From: Leptolyngbya boryana PCC 6306
GTDB lineage: Bacteria; Cyanobacteriota; Cyanobacteriia; Leptolyngbyales; Leptolyngbyaceae
Direction: 5' to 3'
DNA: 64,000 nt
Assembly (NCBI RefSeq): GCF_000353285.1
Contig: NZ_KB731324.1
Span: 3,056,577 to 3,120,576, forward strand
The translations under genes and the position numbers were made by a program. Below are positions 29,063-37,736 of the stretch, one piece after another (positions within the stretch are counted from its first letter, which is position 1; each line of letters opens with the position of its first letter). The notes under the pieces are model-generated. The model was given only the letters and a program-made list of their open reading frames with translations. It ran no database searches and was not told the DNA's origin.

Positions 29063-29914
29063 CTAAAGCTCCTTACGAATATCGACAACGCGCAGAATGG
29101 CAAAGACGAGCATCAGAGTCACGATGAGCAATACGACTGCATTCGCTGCTGCTAATGGATATTGCAAACTTCCAATCTGGTTTTTGATCAGATTCCCAAC
29201 GGATGCAACCTGTCCACCTCCCATCAATCGCACGGTTGCAAATTCTCCCATCACCAAGGTGACGATGAAAATTGTCCCGATCGCAATTCCCGGTGCACTC
29301 AACGGCAAAATAATTTCTTTCTGAATTTGAAACGGCGACGCGCCTAAATCTTCTGCCGCAGCAACGAGCGATCGATCAATTCGCATCATGCTATTAAACA
29401 CAGGCGCAACCATAAACAGAGCATAGAGATGTACCATTGCTAGTACGACTGAGAAGTCTGAGAACAGAAGCTTTTCAAGCGGTTGATCAATCACATGTAA
29501 GGCAAGAAGAGACTTGTTGACCAGTCCTTCTCTTCCAAGGAAAGGAATCCACGAAATCATCCGAATAATGTTCGAGGTGAGAAACGGAACTGTACACACC
29601 AAAAACCAAATCGTTTGCCATTTGGTGCTTTTAATGTGAAATGACAGAAAATAAGCAACGGGATAGCAAATCAGCAGACAAATCGCCCACACCAATGCCG
29701 CAAACTTAAATGTGTTCAGATAAGTTGCGATCGTCGTACTTGAGAAAATGCTGAGATAGTTACTTAACGTAAAAGCTGGAGTCATGGCGTAGCCGTTGAA
29801 CTCCCAAAAACTAACAATCACGATCGCCGCGATCGGCAACACCAGAAATGCCAGCAATACCAGCGTTTGAGGGGCTGCTAATAAATAAGGGCGAGTTGTA
29901 TTCCAAGTTCGCAT
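29063..29914 (-). CDS. ABC transporter permease, PotB-like
   Basis: The 283-residue permease start at 29914 (MRTWNTTRPYLLAAP) is preferred because AGAGG lies seven bases upstream; a longer frame up to 30016 exists but has no clear ribosome site. It has six helices, the EAA motif AAAEDLGASPFQIQKEIILPL, and PotB-like QTLVLLAFLVLPIA at the N-terminus. It pairs with the PotC-like permease to form the channel. The operon order ATPase, binding protein, porin, permease, permease suggests import. Confidence 0.9.
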   Translation of the reverse strand: MRTWNTTRPYLLAAPQTLVLLAFLVLPIAAIVIVSFWEFNGYAMTPAFTLSNYLSIFSSTTIATYLNTFKFAALVWAICLLICYPVAYFLSFHIKSTKWQTIWFLVCTVPFLTSNIIRMISWIPFLGREGLVNKSLLALHVIDQPLEKLLFSDFSVVLAMVHLYALFMVAPVFNSMMRIDRSLVAAAEDLGASPFQIQKEIILPLSAPGIAIGTIFIVTLVMGEFATVRLMGGGQVASVGNLIKNQIGSLQYPLAAANAVVLLIVTLMLVFAILRVVDIRKEL

Positions 29915-30032
29915 CAGTGAGCCTCTATGTAACAACAAGCTTAAATAAGCAATCAGAATATTTTTAAGAAATAGAGGCAATCCTAGCGATGATTGCAGTC
30001 TTGCCTCTAAAGTCATGGTGTGAGAGAAACGA

Positions 30033-31739
30033 TTAGAAATTGAAGGTTGTCCGCAGAACTCCTAGATAAACAGTGTCGTTGGCGCTGTTGTGTTCTGGAT
30101 TGGTAATCACAATTAGTCCCGGTGTGATGCCAATCTTGTCGTTCAGCATATATCGATAGAACGCTTCAATTTGAATTGAGGTATTCGGATCTCGGAAGCC
30201 TTGCACATCATTCGAGGTTGCTTTGGACGGCATCCCCACAATCAAGCCTCCTAAATTCCCCTTCTTACCCAAATCCGGGAACGCTAGTGCCACTGCCCAC
30301 GCTTGAATGGTTGCATCGGCTCCATCTGTCACGCCACTTTTGGAGCTTGCATTTGCCCGATAGTACCAGCCATTGATGCTGAACGTTGGACTAAACCGAT
30401 ACTCTGCTTGAACCCCAAAACCATTCGTCACTACCGGAGTCGCTCCAAATGGGAAAGCAGCATTTTTACTGCCAAAGAATCCCCCTGGAGGCGCATTCCC
30501 TGTACCGTCGTCGTAAGCATTCAGATAAGTTAGCGCGATCGCAAATTTATCATTGGGTCGGAAGGTGACTTGACCCAGTGCGCCATAGGGTCCGTTGAAC
30601 AATCCACCTCCGCTCGAAGGATTGTTTGCAGTCGGATTTCCTGCTAAGTAACCCCCTCCAATGTTGATCGTGTCAGTGATGTTGTAATTGAAGCCGACTC
30701 CGGTTACGCCACTGGGGAAGTAGATTGGACTCCGCAAGCTAAACCCAGTCAGAACCGTATCATAGTCTCCGTCGAGCGGGTGTAATGTCGGAACAAATAA
30801 ATCTAAGAATCCAAATGCTTCGATGAATGCTGTTCCACGATCGCCTAAGGGAAACCGATACTCAAGCTGGTTAATCACAACCTGATTGCCTCGGGTTTCC
30901 TGAAAGGATAGCTTTGCAGAATCGGTTCCGGTTGCAAGAGCAAGATTCGGTGTATTTCCGGCTTGTAGACGGGTGATGAGCTTATCTCGTCCGGTAAAGC
31001 TGGTCGTCAGCACCAGTCGAACGCGATTGGAAAAGATGATATTGTCATCGATCGGCACACGCGGTTGCGCGGGAACAACTCCGGGTGCGCCTGCTTGTCC
31101 AGGCGGATTCGGTGAAAGTCCTGCACTCGAACTCACCGCTTTATCTGATCCAAATGCACCAGCAACCCCAAAGACTACATTTCCAATCAATTTTGTCGTC
31201 GTTGAGAATTGCTGTTTCTCAAGCGTTGAGGTTCGCGCTTCCAATGAATCTACGCGACCTCGGAGCGTTGCAAGTTCAGCCGCAAATTGTTCTTGCAGCT
31301 TTTGCAGTGTTGCAAGGTCTTCTTTCTTGACTAAGTCGGCAGTTGAAGCCGCAATCAGTTCATTGACGCGATCGAGACAAGCATTCAGACCTGCTGCAAA
31401 TTCATAGCGCGTGAGTGCACGATTGCCGCGATAGGTACGGTCGGGATACCCTGCAATACAGCCATATCGCTCAACAAGGGATTGCAAGGCTTGAAACGCC
31501 CAATCGGTAGGTCTGACATCGGAAAGCTGTGAAACCGATGTGACTTGCCCGAAACTCTGATTCGTAGAGTCAGCTAAATCGCTGACTTTCGTGAGATCTT
31601 TGGTGAGATCTTTCGTAAGATTTTCGCTTTGGACAGCCTGAGAACCTTCTTGGGCTGTTGCAATTTGATTGAGTAATGCGATCGAGAAAAAGACAGCAAA
31701 ACCCTGTCCCAGCCCATGTCTGAGAAAATTAAACATCAA
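30033..31739 (-). CDS. SLH-domain outer-membrane porin (cyanobacterial OprB-like/iron-uptake porin)
   Basis: The 568-residue protein has an N-terminal signal segment, then a short LTKDLTKDLTKVSD repeat, an SLH domain (VRPTDWAFQALQSLVERYGC to RALTRYEFAAGLNACLDRV, about residues 75-125), a coiled coil (about 140-185) and a C-terminal beta-barrel of about 370 residues ending with Phe (LRTTFNF), as in cyanobacterial outer-membrane porins. These porins pass small ions and solutes, and the SLH domain is believed to tether them to peptidoglycan. A GTGAGGAG site precedes the ATG. Its position between the ABC binding protein and permease genes is unusual and suggests a dedicated outer-membrane entry for the ABC substrate (inference). 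Confidence 0.93.
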   Translation of the reverse strand: MMFNFLRHGLGQGFAVFFSIALLNQIATAQEGSQAVQSENLTKDLTKDLTKVSDLADSTNQSFGQVTSVSQLSDVRPTDWAFQALQSLVERYGCIAGYPDRTYRGNRALTRYEFAAGLNACLDRVNELIAASTADLVKKEDLATLQKLQEQFAAELATLRGRVDSLEARTSTLEKQQFSTTTKLIGNVVFGVAGAFGSDKAVSSSAGLSPNPPGQAGAPGVVPAQPRVPIDDNIIFSNRVRLVLTTSFTGRDKLITRLQAGNTPNLALATGTDSAKLSFQETRGNQVVINQLEYRFPLGDRGTAFIEAFGFLDLFVPTLHPLDGDYDTVLTGFSLRSPIYFPSGVTGVGFNYNITDTINIGGGYLAGNPTANNPSSGGGLFNGPYGALGQVTFRPNDKFAIALTYLNAYDDGTGNAPPGGFFGSKNAAFPFGATPVVTNGFGVQAEYRFSPTFSINGWYYRANASSKSGVTDGADATIQAWAVALAFPDLGKKGNLGGLIVGMPSKATSNDVQGFRDPNTSIQIEAFYRYMLNDKIGITPGLIVITNPEHNSANDTVYLGVLRTTFNF

Positions 31740-31818
31740 TAAAACTCCTCACAGAATCAATAATGCTCAATCGCCAAGTGTAATCAAACGCTGATTAGAC
31801 CTCGCGAATTAGAACAAC

Positions 31819-33111
31819 TTAAGCAGCGACAAACTCATTCCACTTCTGCACCAGATAAGTCTGCTCTTTCATGACTGAATTCCAGCAAACAATGTTAGAG
31901 AAGCGATCTTTGAATGAGCCACCGTCGCGAATTGCACCTTTTGAGTCGATCTTTTTGCCGAACGGATCAACAATGTCGATCGCAGCAGGTTTACCTTCAT
32001 ACCAATAGTCCCACTCCTCTGCTTTCATAAATTTCCGCGCAGTTTCAGGAGCAGCACTGTAGTAACCTTGACGACCCAAGAACGCACCCACCCAGCCATC
32101 GAGCATCCAGTTCAGGTACTCGTAAGCCGCATCGAGCGCGATGCCGGATAGATTGCGAGACAACCCGATTCCGCCACCCCAACCGCGATAGCCTTCTTTC
32201 AACGGCGCATAAGTACACTGAATCCCTTTCGCTTTCACGGCTGTAACCGCAGGCGACCACATTGATTGCAGGGCAACTTCTCCTGAAGACATCAAATTCA
32301 CCGATTCATCGAACGTCTTCCAGAACGCGCGAAACTGTCCGTCTTTCTTCAGCTTCACGAGCATCTGGGCAACCTTATCGAGTTCCTCTTTGGTCATGTT
32401 GCCTTTATCGCCAAACTTCATCATGCCAGCAGCTTCGAGTACCATTGCTGCATCCATAATCCCGATCGAGGGAATGTCTAACAGCGCCGTTTTGCCCTTA
32501 AACTTGCTATCGAGTAGTTCTGCCCAAGATTCGATCTTCTTGCCCGTGAGATCAGGACGGTAGCCAAGCGTATCTGCATTGTATTGGAATGGAATCAGAG
32601 TTGCCCAATCTGTTGGAGTCGTTGAAAATTCCTTGGAGTCCTTGTCTTTGACATACATGACCTTAAATGGTGCAGTTCCTTGAGAGTCATTCACGCGTGA
32701 ACTGCTATCGAACTTGCCCGTTGTGAAGTAAGGCACAATCTTATCCCAGTTCTTGATGCGCTTCACTTCGATCGGCTGTAAGTTTCCAGACGGAAACACC
32801 AAAGGGAGACTGAAATACTCACCGTCGAACATATCATACTGTTTCGGCTGAGTAATCGCGATTTGGTTGTTTTCCTCAGTGCTGAGCGCACGTAATTGCA
32901 GCTTGAATCCTAACTCTTGCTCTGCTTTTTCCTTGATGTCGTTGATTTGGGCTGCACCTGTTCCAATCATGCGCAGCGTTACATCTTTGATCGAATTGGT
33001 AATGACAGTAGGACCGCTACTTGCTGATTGCCTTTTACAGCTTGTGGCTGCAAGCAATGCACCTGCTGCTAATCCTGAACGAATTACAGTTCGCCGACTC
33101 ATCTTCGTCAT
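31819..33111 (-). CDS. ABC substrate-binding protein, PotD-like, Tat-type signal
   Basis: The binding protein of about 430 residues starts at the ATG at 33111 (a GTG at 33123 is an alternative). The N-terminus SRRTVIRSGLAAGALLAATSC contains a twin-arginine motif and a lipobox-like cysteine, so it is probably exported folded and lipid-anchored. It belongs to the PotD/PotF-like spermidine/putrescine family (extracellular solute-binding family 1). The conserved substrate-loop fragments include QYNADTLGYRPDL, SIGIMDAAMVLEAAGMMKFG and SGEVALQSMWSPAV. The true ligand may not be a polyamine, given the racemase gene under the same control elements. Confidence 0.9.
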   Translation of the reverse strand: MTKMSRRTVIRSGLAAGALLAATSCKRQSASSGPTVITNSIKDVTLRMIGTGAAQINDIKEKAEQELGFKLQLRALSTEENNQIAITQPKQYDMFDGEYFSLPLVFPSGNLQPIEVKRIKNWDKIVPYFTTGKFDSSSRVNDSQGTAPFKVMYVKDKDSKEFSTTPTDWATLIPFQYNADTLGYRPDLTGKKIESWAELLDSKFKGKTALLDIPSIGIMDAAMVLEAAGMMKFGDKGNMTKEELDKVAQMLVKLKKDGQFRAFWKTFDESVNLMSSGEVALQSMWSPAVTAVKAKGIQCTYAPLKEGYRGWGGGIGLSRNLSGIALDAAYEYLNWMLDGWVGAFLGRQGYYSAAPETARKFMKAEEWDYWYEGKPAAIDIVDPFGKKIDSKGAIRDGGSFKDRFSNIVCWNSVMKEQTYLVQKWNEFVAA

Positions 33112-33183
33112 AGTTGATAGCACTCAAATTGTAAATGTTGAAAAAAGTAAGCTTAAGGTCGAAAAGCTAGGAGGCACACAGTG

Positions 33184-34374
33184 TTAATGAGCCAGAAACA
33201 CACAGTTTTCGGCTGACCAACGGAGCGTGACCAGTTGCCCCTCTGCGTATGTCTCATTGTTCCAATCTTCAGTTCGGACTTTGTAAAGCAATTCCTGTCC
33301 CGTTGCTTCTGCCATCAATGAAATGCGCGTGACGTATCCAGTCATCTCGATTCCAGTGATTCGGGCTGAAACTCGGTTTGCGTAAGGAGTTGGAGCAGAT
33401 GAGGTGGAGGATTCGATCGACATTAAATCCGGACGCACTGAGCAAGCTGCCATCTGTCCTGGTTGGACGCAATAGCCTTTTGCCATCAATGATCCCAGTC
33501 CTTCGATTTCCAGTTCCACGAGATCCGTACCGTCGGTGTCCGGAGCACATTGAATGACTTTGCCCGTAAAGATGTTATTGTCGCCCATGAACTTTGCGAC
33601 AAACTGTGAGGCAGGAGTGCTAAAGATCTCTTGCGGTGCTGCGACTTGATCGAGTTTTCCGTGGTTCATTACGACCACGCTATCTGAAAGCGCAAATGCT
33701 TCTTCAACATGGTGCGTCACTTGAATAAAAGTGAGTCCGAACTGCTTTTGAATGTTACGCAACTCGGTTCGCATCTTCACGCGCAGGTTTTCATCGAGCG
33801 CGCTCAGCGGCTCATCTAACATCAAGACTTGGGGACGAGTTACTAAGGCTCGAGCCAGTGCAATTCGCTGTTGTTGACCGCCGCTGAGTTGAGTCGGTTT
33901 ACGATCGCTAGTATGACTCAGCCCGACCATTTCTAAGATTTCTCCGACTCGCGCTCGTCGCTCTGCTTCAGGAACATTCTGCATTTTTAGCCCAAAGTCC
34001 ACATTCTGCCAAATGGTCTTATGTGGAAACAGCGCATAGCTTTGGAACATCATTGACGTACTGCGTTTTGCCGCAGGAATGTCGTTGACTCGTCGATCGC
34101 CAATAAAAATCTCGCCGCTCGAAATCTCCTCGTGACCTGCAATCATGCGAAGTACCGTAGTTTTGCCGCAGCCACTTGGTCCGAGCAAACAGCAATACTT
34201 TCCAGCAGGAATGTCCAGTGTAATGTTTTCGACAGCAGTAACACTGCCATACTTTTTCGTGACGTTGCGAAGCCCGACACCTGCGGCAACACTCGCTAAC
34301 GCTTGTTGAATACCATTTCCAGTCAGTTGAGTGGCGTTCTGTGCCCCGGAGACACGCCCAGAGTTCACGGTCAT
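33184..34374 (-). CDS. ABC transporter ATP-binding protein, PotA-like
   Basis: The 396-residue ATPase is complete: Walker A LLGPSGCGKTTVL, Q-loop MMFQSYALFPH, signature LSGGQQQRIALARAL, Walker B VLMLDEPLSALD, and H-loop FIQVTHHVEEA. The C-terminal 120 residues form a TOBE-like regulatory domain (SVRPDLMSIE). The N-terminal 30 residues are an extension before RNVTKKYG. It heads the five-gene uptake operon. The start at 34374 is in a divergent control region with the gntR-type gene that contains palindromic operator candidates. Confidence 0.94.
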   Translation of the reverse strand: MTVNSGRVSGAQNATQLTGNGIQQALASVAAGVGLRNVTKKYGSVTAVENITLDIPAGKYCCLLGPSGCGKTTVLRMIAGHEEISSGEIFIGDRRVNDIPAAKRSTSMMFQSYALFPHKTIWQNVDFGLKMQNVPEAERRARVGEILEMVGLSHTSDRKPTQLSGGQQQRIALARALVTRPQVLMLDEPLSALDENLRVKMRTELRNIQKQFGLTFIQVTHHVEEAFALSDSVVVMNHGKLDQVAAPQEIFSTPASQFVAKFMGDNNIFTGKVIQCAPDTDGTDLVELEIEGLGSLMAKGYCVQPGQMAACSVRPDLMSIESSTSSAPTPYANRVSARITGIEMTGYVTRISLMAEATGQELLYKVRTEDWNNETYAEGQLVTLRWSAENCVFLAH

Positions 34375-34531
34375 GATTTTCCCCTGTGTCGGTGGTGTGA
34401 ATTGCGATATTTTCAGCGGGTTAGTTCGGCAAATTAGCTCAATCGTGAAAGCTCAGTCAGTTCTGCTCAGAATTGCAAGACATTGCATCGAATCTGTTCT
34501 ACAACCCATGCAAACTGATAAGTTGCAAAAA

Positions 34532-34541
34532 TTGTATACGA
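34532..34541. promoter_or_regulatory. GntR operator candidate, ABC-operon side
   Basis: TTGTATACGA differs from the perfect palindrome TTGTATACAA at one base. It lies about 160 bases upstream of the ATPase gene start. FadR/FCD-type GntR regulators often bind TnGTnnnACnA-like sites, which this fits. Confidence 0.55.
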
Positions 34542-34709
34542 TTCTTGTAACCAATTTGCTGATGCAAAAAAGTGTTGACGGATACGCTTGAATCGATTTT
34601 TTTGGCTTTTTCGCTACAATTTTCAATTAACTTTAGATTCTCCGATCTTGAACTGGGATAGGGATCAAGACCTTAATAAAGCGTCAAGAAAGCGCAGATT
34701 TTTCAAAAG

Positions 34710-34719
34710 TTGTATACAC
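34710..34719. promoter_or_regulatory. GntR operator candidate, gntR side
   Basis: TTGTATACAC matches the TTGTATACAA palindrome at nine of ten positions and lies about 175 bases upstream of the GntR gene start, suggesting autoregulation. Confidence 0.55.
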
Positions 34720-34891
34720 TTATTGAGGACTTATGCGGTTGGCGTGTTACAACTGGATGAAATAGTATTAAAAATCGCAATGGTGCAAAATACTCTTCTA
34801 CGTCCGCAGAGCTTGTAGATTGGAGTTTAGAACGATTCACTTCTCGATTGAAGCATCCCACAATTGTACATTTCTGCTCTGAAAACTTCTT

Positions 34892-35608
34892 ATGCGTACT
34901 GCTCCATTGCCCGCTGGCTCCAAACCCAAGCCGACCGAAGAACTAATCTACACTGAGCTTTTCGACTCGATTTTAGAGCGCCGCTTGCCACCGGATACCA
35001 AGCTGGGAGAAAACCTCTTGGCAGAGCATTACGGTGTGAGCCGCACCATTATTCGGCAAGTTTTGATGCGGTTGGCACATGATCAGTTAGTCAAGTTGGA
35101 GCCGCATCGTGGGGCATTTGTAGCGAGTTTGACACTCGATCAGGCAAAACAAATTTATGAAGCTTGGCGACTGACTGAAGCGGCGATCGTTCGTGATGTG
35201 ACCCGCAACATTACCCGTAAACAGGTCGCTGCACTTCGATCGCTGGTGAAAGAAGAACGCCTCGCATGTGAACAGAGAGATGTGCCGCGATTAAGTCGAT
35301 TGTCTGCTCAGTTTCACATCCAACTTGCAGATCTTTGCCAAAACAAGTATCTCGCTCGCTTTCTCAAAGAACTGATCCCGCAAACTTCCCTGGCATTTTT
35401 TTACGAAGTCCAGGGTATGCCGATCTGCACCAAAGATGAGCACAGCGAGATTTTAGATCAGATTGCATCAGGGGATGAAGAAGCGGCTGTTCATGCTGCG
35501 ATGCGTCATCTCGACGGAATTGAATCAGCACTGAATGCGCGGGCATCGCTGAATGGCAATGCGAGTCTCGTCGATCTTTTGAAATCACGATCGCCCTCTC
35601 TACGCTGA
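34892..35608 (+). CDS. GntR family transcriptional regulator, FCD (FadR/VanR) subfamily
   Basis: The 238-residue regulator has an N-terminal winged helix (about residues 14-80: LPPDTKLGENLLAEHYGVSRTIIRQVL, then VKLEPHRGAFVASL) and a C-terminal FCD ligand domain (about 95-220) with metal-site histidines in SAQFHIQLADLCQN, DEHSEILDQI and AAMRHLDG. FCD regulators bind small organic acids or related metabolites and palindromes of the TTGTATACAA type. Copies occur in its own promoter, upstream of the ABC operon, and between the next ORF and the racemase gene, so it probably controls all three. Effector unknown. Confidence 0.93.
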   Translation: MRTAPLPAGSKPKPTEELIYTELFDSILERRLPPDTKLGENLLAEHYGVSRTIIRQVLMRLAHDQLVKLEPHRGAFVASLTLDQAKQIYEAWRLTEAAIVRDVTRNITRKQVAALRSLVKEERLACEQRDVPRLSRLSAQFHIQLADLCQNKYLARFLKELIPQTSLAFFYEVQGMPICTKDEHSEILDQIASGDEEAAVHAAMRHLDGIESALNARASLNGNASLVDLLKSRSPSLR

Positions 35609-35609
35609 A

Positions 35610-35885
35610 CTATTTGTTATTAGACGATGACATCACATCAGATTTTGACTGTTTGACCCAAGAATGAATCGTGGTGTGGCGAATGCCTGTCAATCGCTCG
35701 ATTTCGCGCAGTTTTAAGCCGAGGTGATACATTCTCAAGCAGATTTGTTTCACCTCGTCTGAGTAGCCACGCCGCGTGTGAACCGTAATGAATTGCCGAT
35801 CGCAGTCCTTACATCGATAGTTCTGTTTGCCCTGCCGATGCCCATTCTTTCGGATCATGCTAGACCCACAATACGGACAGTTCAT
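35610..35885 (-). CDS. Orphan IS1 InsA-like protein (zinc ribbon plus helix-turn-helix)
   Basis: From the ATG at 35885 the product has 91 residues, the same length as InsA of IS1. It has a zinc ribbon (CPYCGSSMIRKNGHRQG, then YRCKDCDRQF) and a helix-turn-helix (LREIERLTGIRHTTIHSWV). The longer frame back to 35975 runs through the operator palindrome and is unlikely. InsA normally binds IS1 ends and represses transposition, and InsB' follows after a frameshift; no InsB part exists here, since the ORF ends two bases from the GntR stop. It is either an IS1 remnant or a domesticated DNA-binding protein. A palindromic site lies directly before its start. Confidence 0.8.
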   Translation of the reverse strand: MNCPYCGSSMIRKNGHRQGKQNYRCKDCDRQFITVHTRRGYSDEVKQICLRMYHLGLKLREIERLTGIRHTTIHSWVKQSKSDVMSSSNNK

Positions 35886-35930
35886 AATTATTGTATACAA
35901 AAGCTGTATGAAATCTTGTATACAATAATT
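35886..35930. promoter_or_regulatory. Paired TTGTATACAA operators in a 15-bp inverted repeat
   Basis: AATTATTGTATACAA (35886-35900) and TTGTATACAATAATT (35916-35930) are exact reverse complements 15 bases apart, and each contains the perfect palindrome TTGTATACAA. The repeat sits between the divergent InsA-like ORF (it abuts its ATG) and the racemase gene (84 bases before its ATG). It matches the sites next to the GntR gene. Confidence 0.72.
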
Positions 35931-36013
35931 AGGTAAACAATTCAAGATTTTGTCGCTAAGATTTAGATACGGCAACAGCGAAAAAGCTGATGGAACTCAG
36001 AGCCGACAAATTT

Positions 36014-36754
36014 ATGAAAATTAAAGTAATCAACCCGAACACCAGTGCGAGTATGACTGAGCAAATTGGTGCTACAGCGCGGAGCATTGCCAGTCGAGAA
36101 ACAGAAATCGTGGCGGTCAATCCAGACATGGGACCTGTTTCGATCGAAGGGTTTTACGATGAGGCTTTGAGTGTGATCGGTGTCCTGGATGAAATTCGCA
36201 AGGGTGAAGCCCAGGGGACAGATGGTTATGTGATTGCTTGTTTTGGTGATCCTGGATTGTATGCAGCGCGTGAACTGGCACGAGGTCCTGTGATTGGGAT
36301 CGCAGAGGCTGCAATGCGTACCGCAGTCTTGCTCTCTTCAGAATTCTCGATTGTGACTACGTTGGCTCGGACTCGAATCATTGCTCAGCATTTAGTCGAT
36401 CGATATGGAATGAATCAATTTTGTCGGAACATTCGATCGATCGATCTTCCGGTATTGAGCATTGAGACAGATACAAAAGCACAGACTGCAATTTTGGAAG
36501 AGTGTTATCGAGCCATTAAGGTGGATCAAGTTGGTGCGATCGTCTTAGGGTGTGGTGGAATGGCGCATCTTGCAGTTCAACTGACTCAGGAACTCAATGT
36601 TCCGGTTATCGATGGAGTGAGCGCTGCGGTGAAATTGGCTGAAGCAGTGATCTCGCTCAAGCTCAAAACGAGCAAAGCTGGAAGCTACGCATTCCCGATC
36701 GCGAAACCTTATACAGGAATTTTTCAATCTTTTTCCTCGTCGGAAAATCCATAG
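36014..36754 (+). CDS. Asp/Glu/hydantoin racemase family protein
   Basis: This 246-residue cofactor-independent racemase family member starts at the ATG at 36014 (MKIKVINPNTSASMTEQIG), where family members normally begin; an ATG at 35990 adds eight residues. The two catalytic cysteines are visible in VIACFGDPGL and IVLGCGGMAH. The second half repeats the fold of the first. HyuE-like members racemise 5-substituted hydantoins, and relatives act on allantoin or aspartate. The operator pair before it matches sites by the ABC operon, so it probably processes the imported compound. Confidence 0.9.
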   Translation: MKIKVINPNTSASMTEQIGATARSIASRETEIVAVNPDMGPVSIEGFYDEALSVIGVLDEIRKGEAQGTDGYVIACFGDPGLYAARELARGPVIGIAEAAMRTAVLLSSEFSIVTTLARTRIIAQHLVDRYGMNQFCRNIRSIDLPVLSIETDTKAQTAILEECYRAIKVDQVGAIVLGCGGMAHLAVQLTQELNVPVIDGVSAAVKLAEAVISLKLKTSKAGSYAFPIAKPYTGIFQSFSSSENP

Positions 36755-36874
36755 GAGAACAGTTTAGAATCGTGAATCAGAATAGTTCACAGCCTTGCAG
36801 ATGAAAGTTGCGCCTACACAAACGAAATCCGTCGATCAATATTTGACCAACCTGTACAAACAGTTTTTCAACGC

Positions 36875-37234
36875 TTATTTTTGGCGTAAGGGATTTAATT
36901 GCTTGAGTTGCTGAGATTGTTCTTTTAACCGAATTGCTAAGCGATCGCACACCAACTCACATAGTTCAAAAATTAGCGGATCAGTGATTTCGTAGTAAAC
37001 GCTCACGCCTTGGGGCTGCCGAGAGACAAGACCTGCTTGCGCTAGAATCTTCAGATGTTTCGACACATTGGCTTGCCCTAATCCCGTTTCGTCAATAATC
37101 TCGCTTACATTCTTAGCTCCCGATCTCAGGCTACACAAAACTTGAAGCCGACTCGTCTCGGACAATACTTTAAAGTAATCTGCTACAGGAGCTAATGCTG
37201 TAGGAGAAGCTTGCAACTTCGATCGACTCGCCAT
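36875..37234 (-). CDS. ArsR/SmtB family regulator, possible persulfide sensor
   Basis: The natural start is the ATG at 37234 (MASRSKLQ), giving 119 residues. The open frame continues upstream to 37549, but that extension contains an internal 15-bp tandem repeat and no ArsR-like sequence. The winged helix (VLSETSRLQVLCSLRSGAKNV, SKHLKILAQAGLV, YYEITDP) is typical. Cys34 near the first helix and Cys92/Cys96 near the C-terminus are at about the spacing of the Cys pair in BigR/SqrR persulfide sensors. It lies divergent from the rhodanese operon, whose genes act on sulfane sulfur, so control of that operon is a strong inference. Confidence 0.88.
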   Translation of the reverse strand: MASRSKLQASPTALAPVADYFKVLSETSRLQVLCSLRSGAKNVSEIIDETGLGQANVSKHLKILAQAGLVSRQPQGVSVYYEITDPLIFELCELVCDRLAIRLKEQSQQLKQLNPLRQK

Positions 37235-37736
37235 ATCAATTCTTAATCTATTACCGTATGACAATATTATAGGATAAAGAATCTCAAGTTTTGGAAAGTC
37301 AGCAGACCTTAAGTGAAATCGAACATTGCTAGGCATTGCTATCTTGTCAAACAGATGAGCGAAGCTCTCAAAATTAATCTGTTCAAAATTAATCTGTTCA
37401 AACAAGAGCGTCACAATTTTTTCGCTTAGATTGAGTGCGCTCTCTTCGATCCAAGGGGACAACCTGTTTTCTGCGGAGAGGCAGAAGCAAAAGGGATAAA
37501 TGCCTAATTTCAGTGTGCTTTGATAAATCTTAAATTTCCGCCAATACATTCTTGCTTTTATACTACTAATTCGTTATATAATGAATTCACGAGATTTAAT
37601 GACTTCTTCCTGAACAATCTCAGCGATCGAGAGTAAGCCTGCTCCTAGTTTGCGCTGCTTAGATTCTGCTTGAGATAGATTTGCACTTGAAAAAAAGCGT
37701 TCTTTGTAAACGAGACGCTCATTTGGAGAATTGACT
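37235..37736. promoter_or_regulatory. Divergent control region of ArsR gene and sulfur operon
   Basis: This 502-base gap holds a 15-bp exact tandem repeat (37369-37383 and 37384-37398, CAAAATTAATCTGTT) and a 20-bp near-perfect palindrome at 37568-37587. No further gene is evident. The palindrome lies about 150 bases before the rhodanese start and is the best candidate ArsR operator. Confidence 0.55.
37568..37587. promoter_or_regulatory. Candidate ArsR operator upstream of the sulfur operon
   Basis: AATTCGTTATATAATGAATT is a 20-base palindrome with one mismatched pair. ArsR-type regulators bind AT-rich imperfect palindromes, and SqrR/BigR sites have ATTC...GAAT arms, which fits here (spacing ten rather than eight). 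Confidence 0.55.

Larger units (their letters stand above)
34375..34891. promoter_or_regulatory. Divergent control region of the ABC operon and GntR gene
   Basis: This 517-base gap holds no credible gene. It should contain both divergent promoters. Two TTGTATAC-type palindromes (34532-34541 and 34710-34719) and a half-site TTGTACA (34864-34870) lie in it, consistent with control by the neighbouring GntR/FCD regulator. Confidence 0.6.

Noticed and set aside
37235-37549. N-terminal extension of the ArsR-type ORF
   Set aside because: It includes an exact 15-bp tandem repeat (FEQINFEQIN) and no ArsR sequence, and the family starts at MASRSKLQ.
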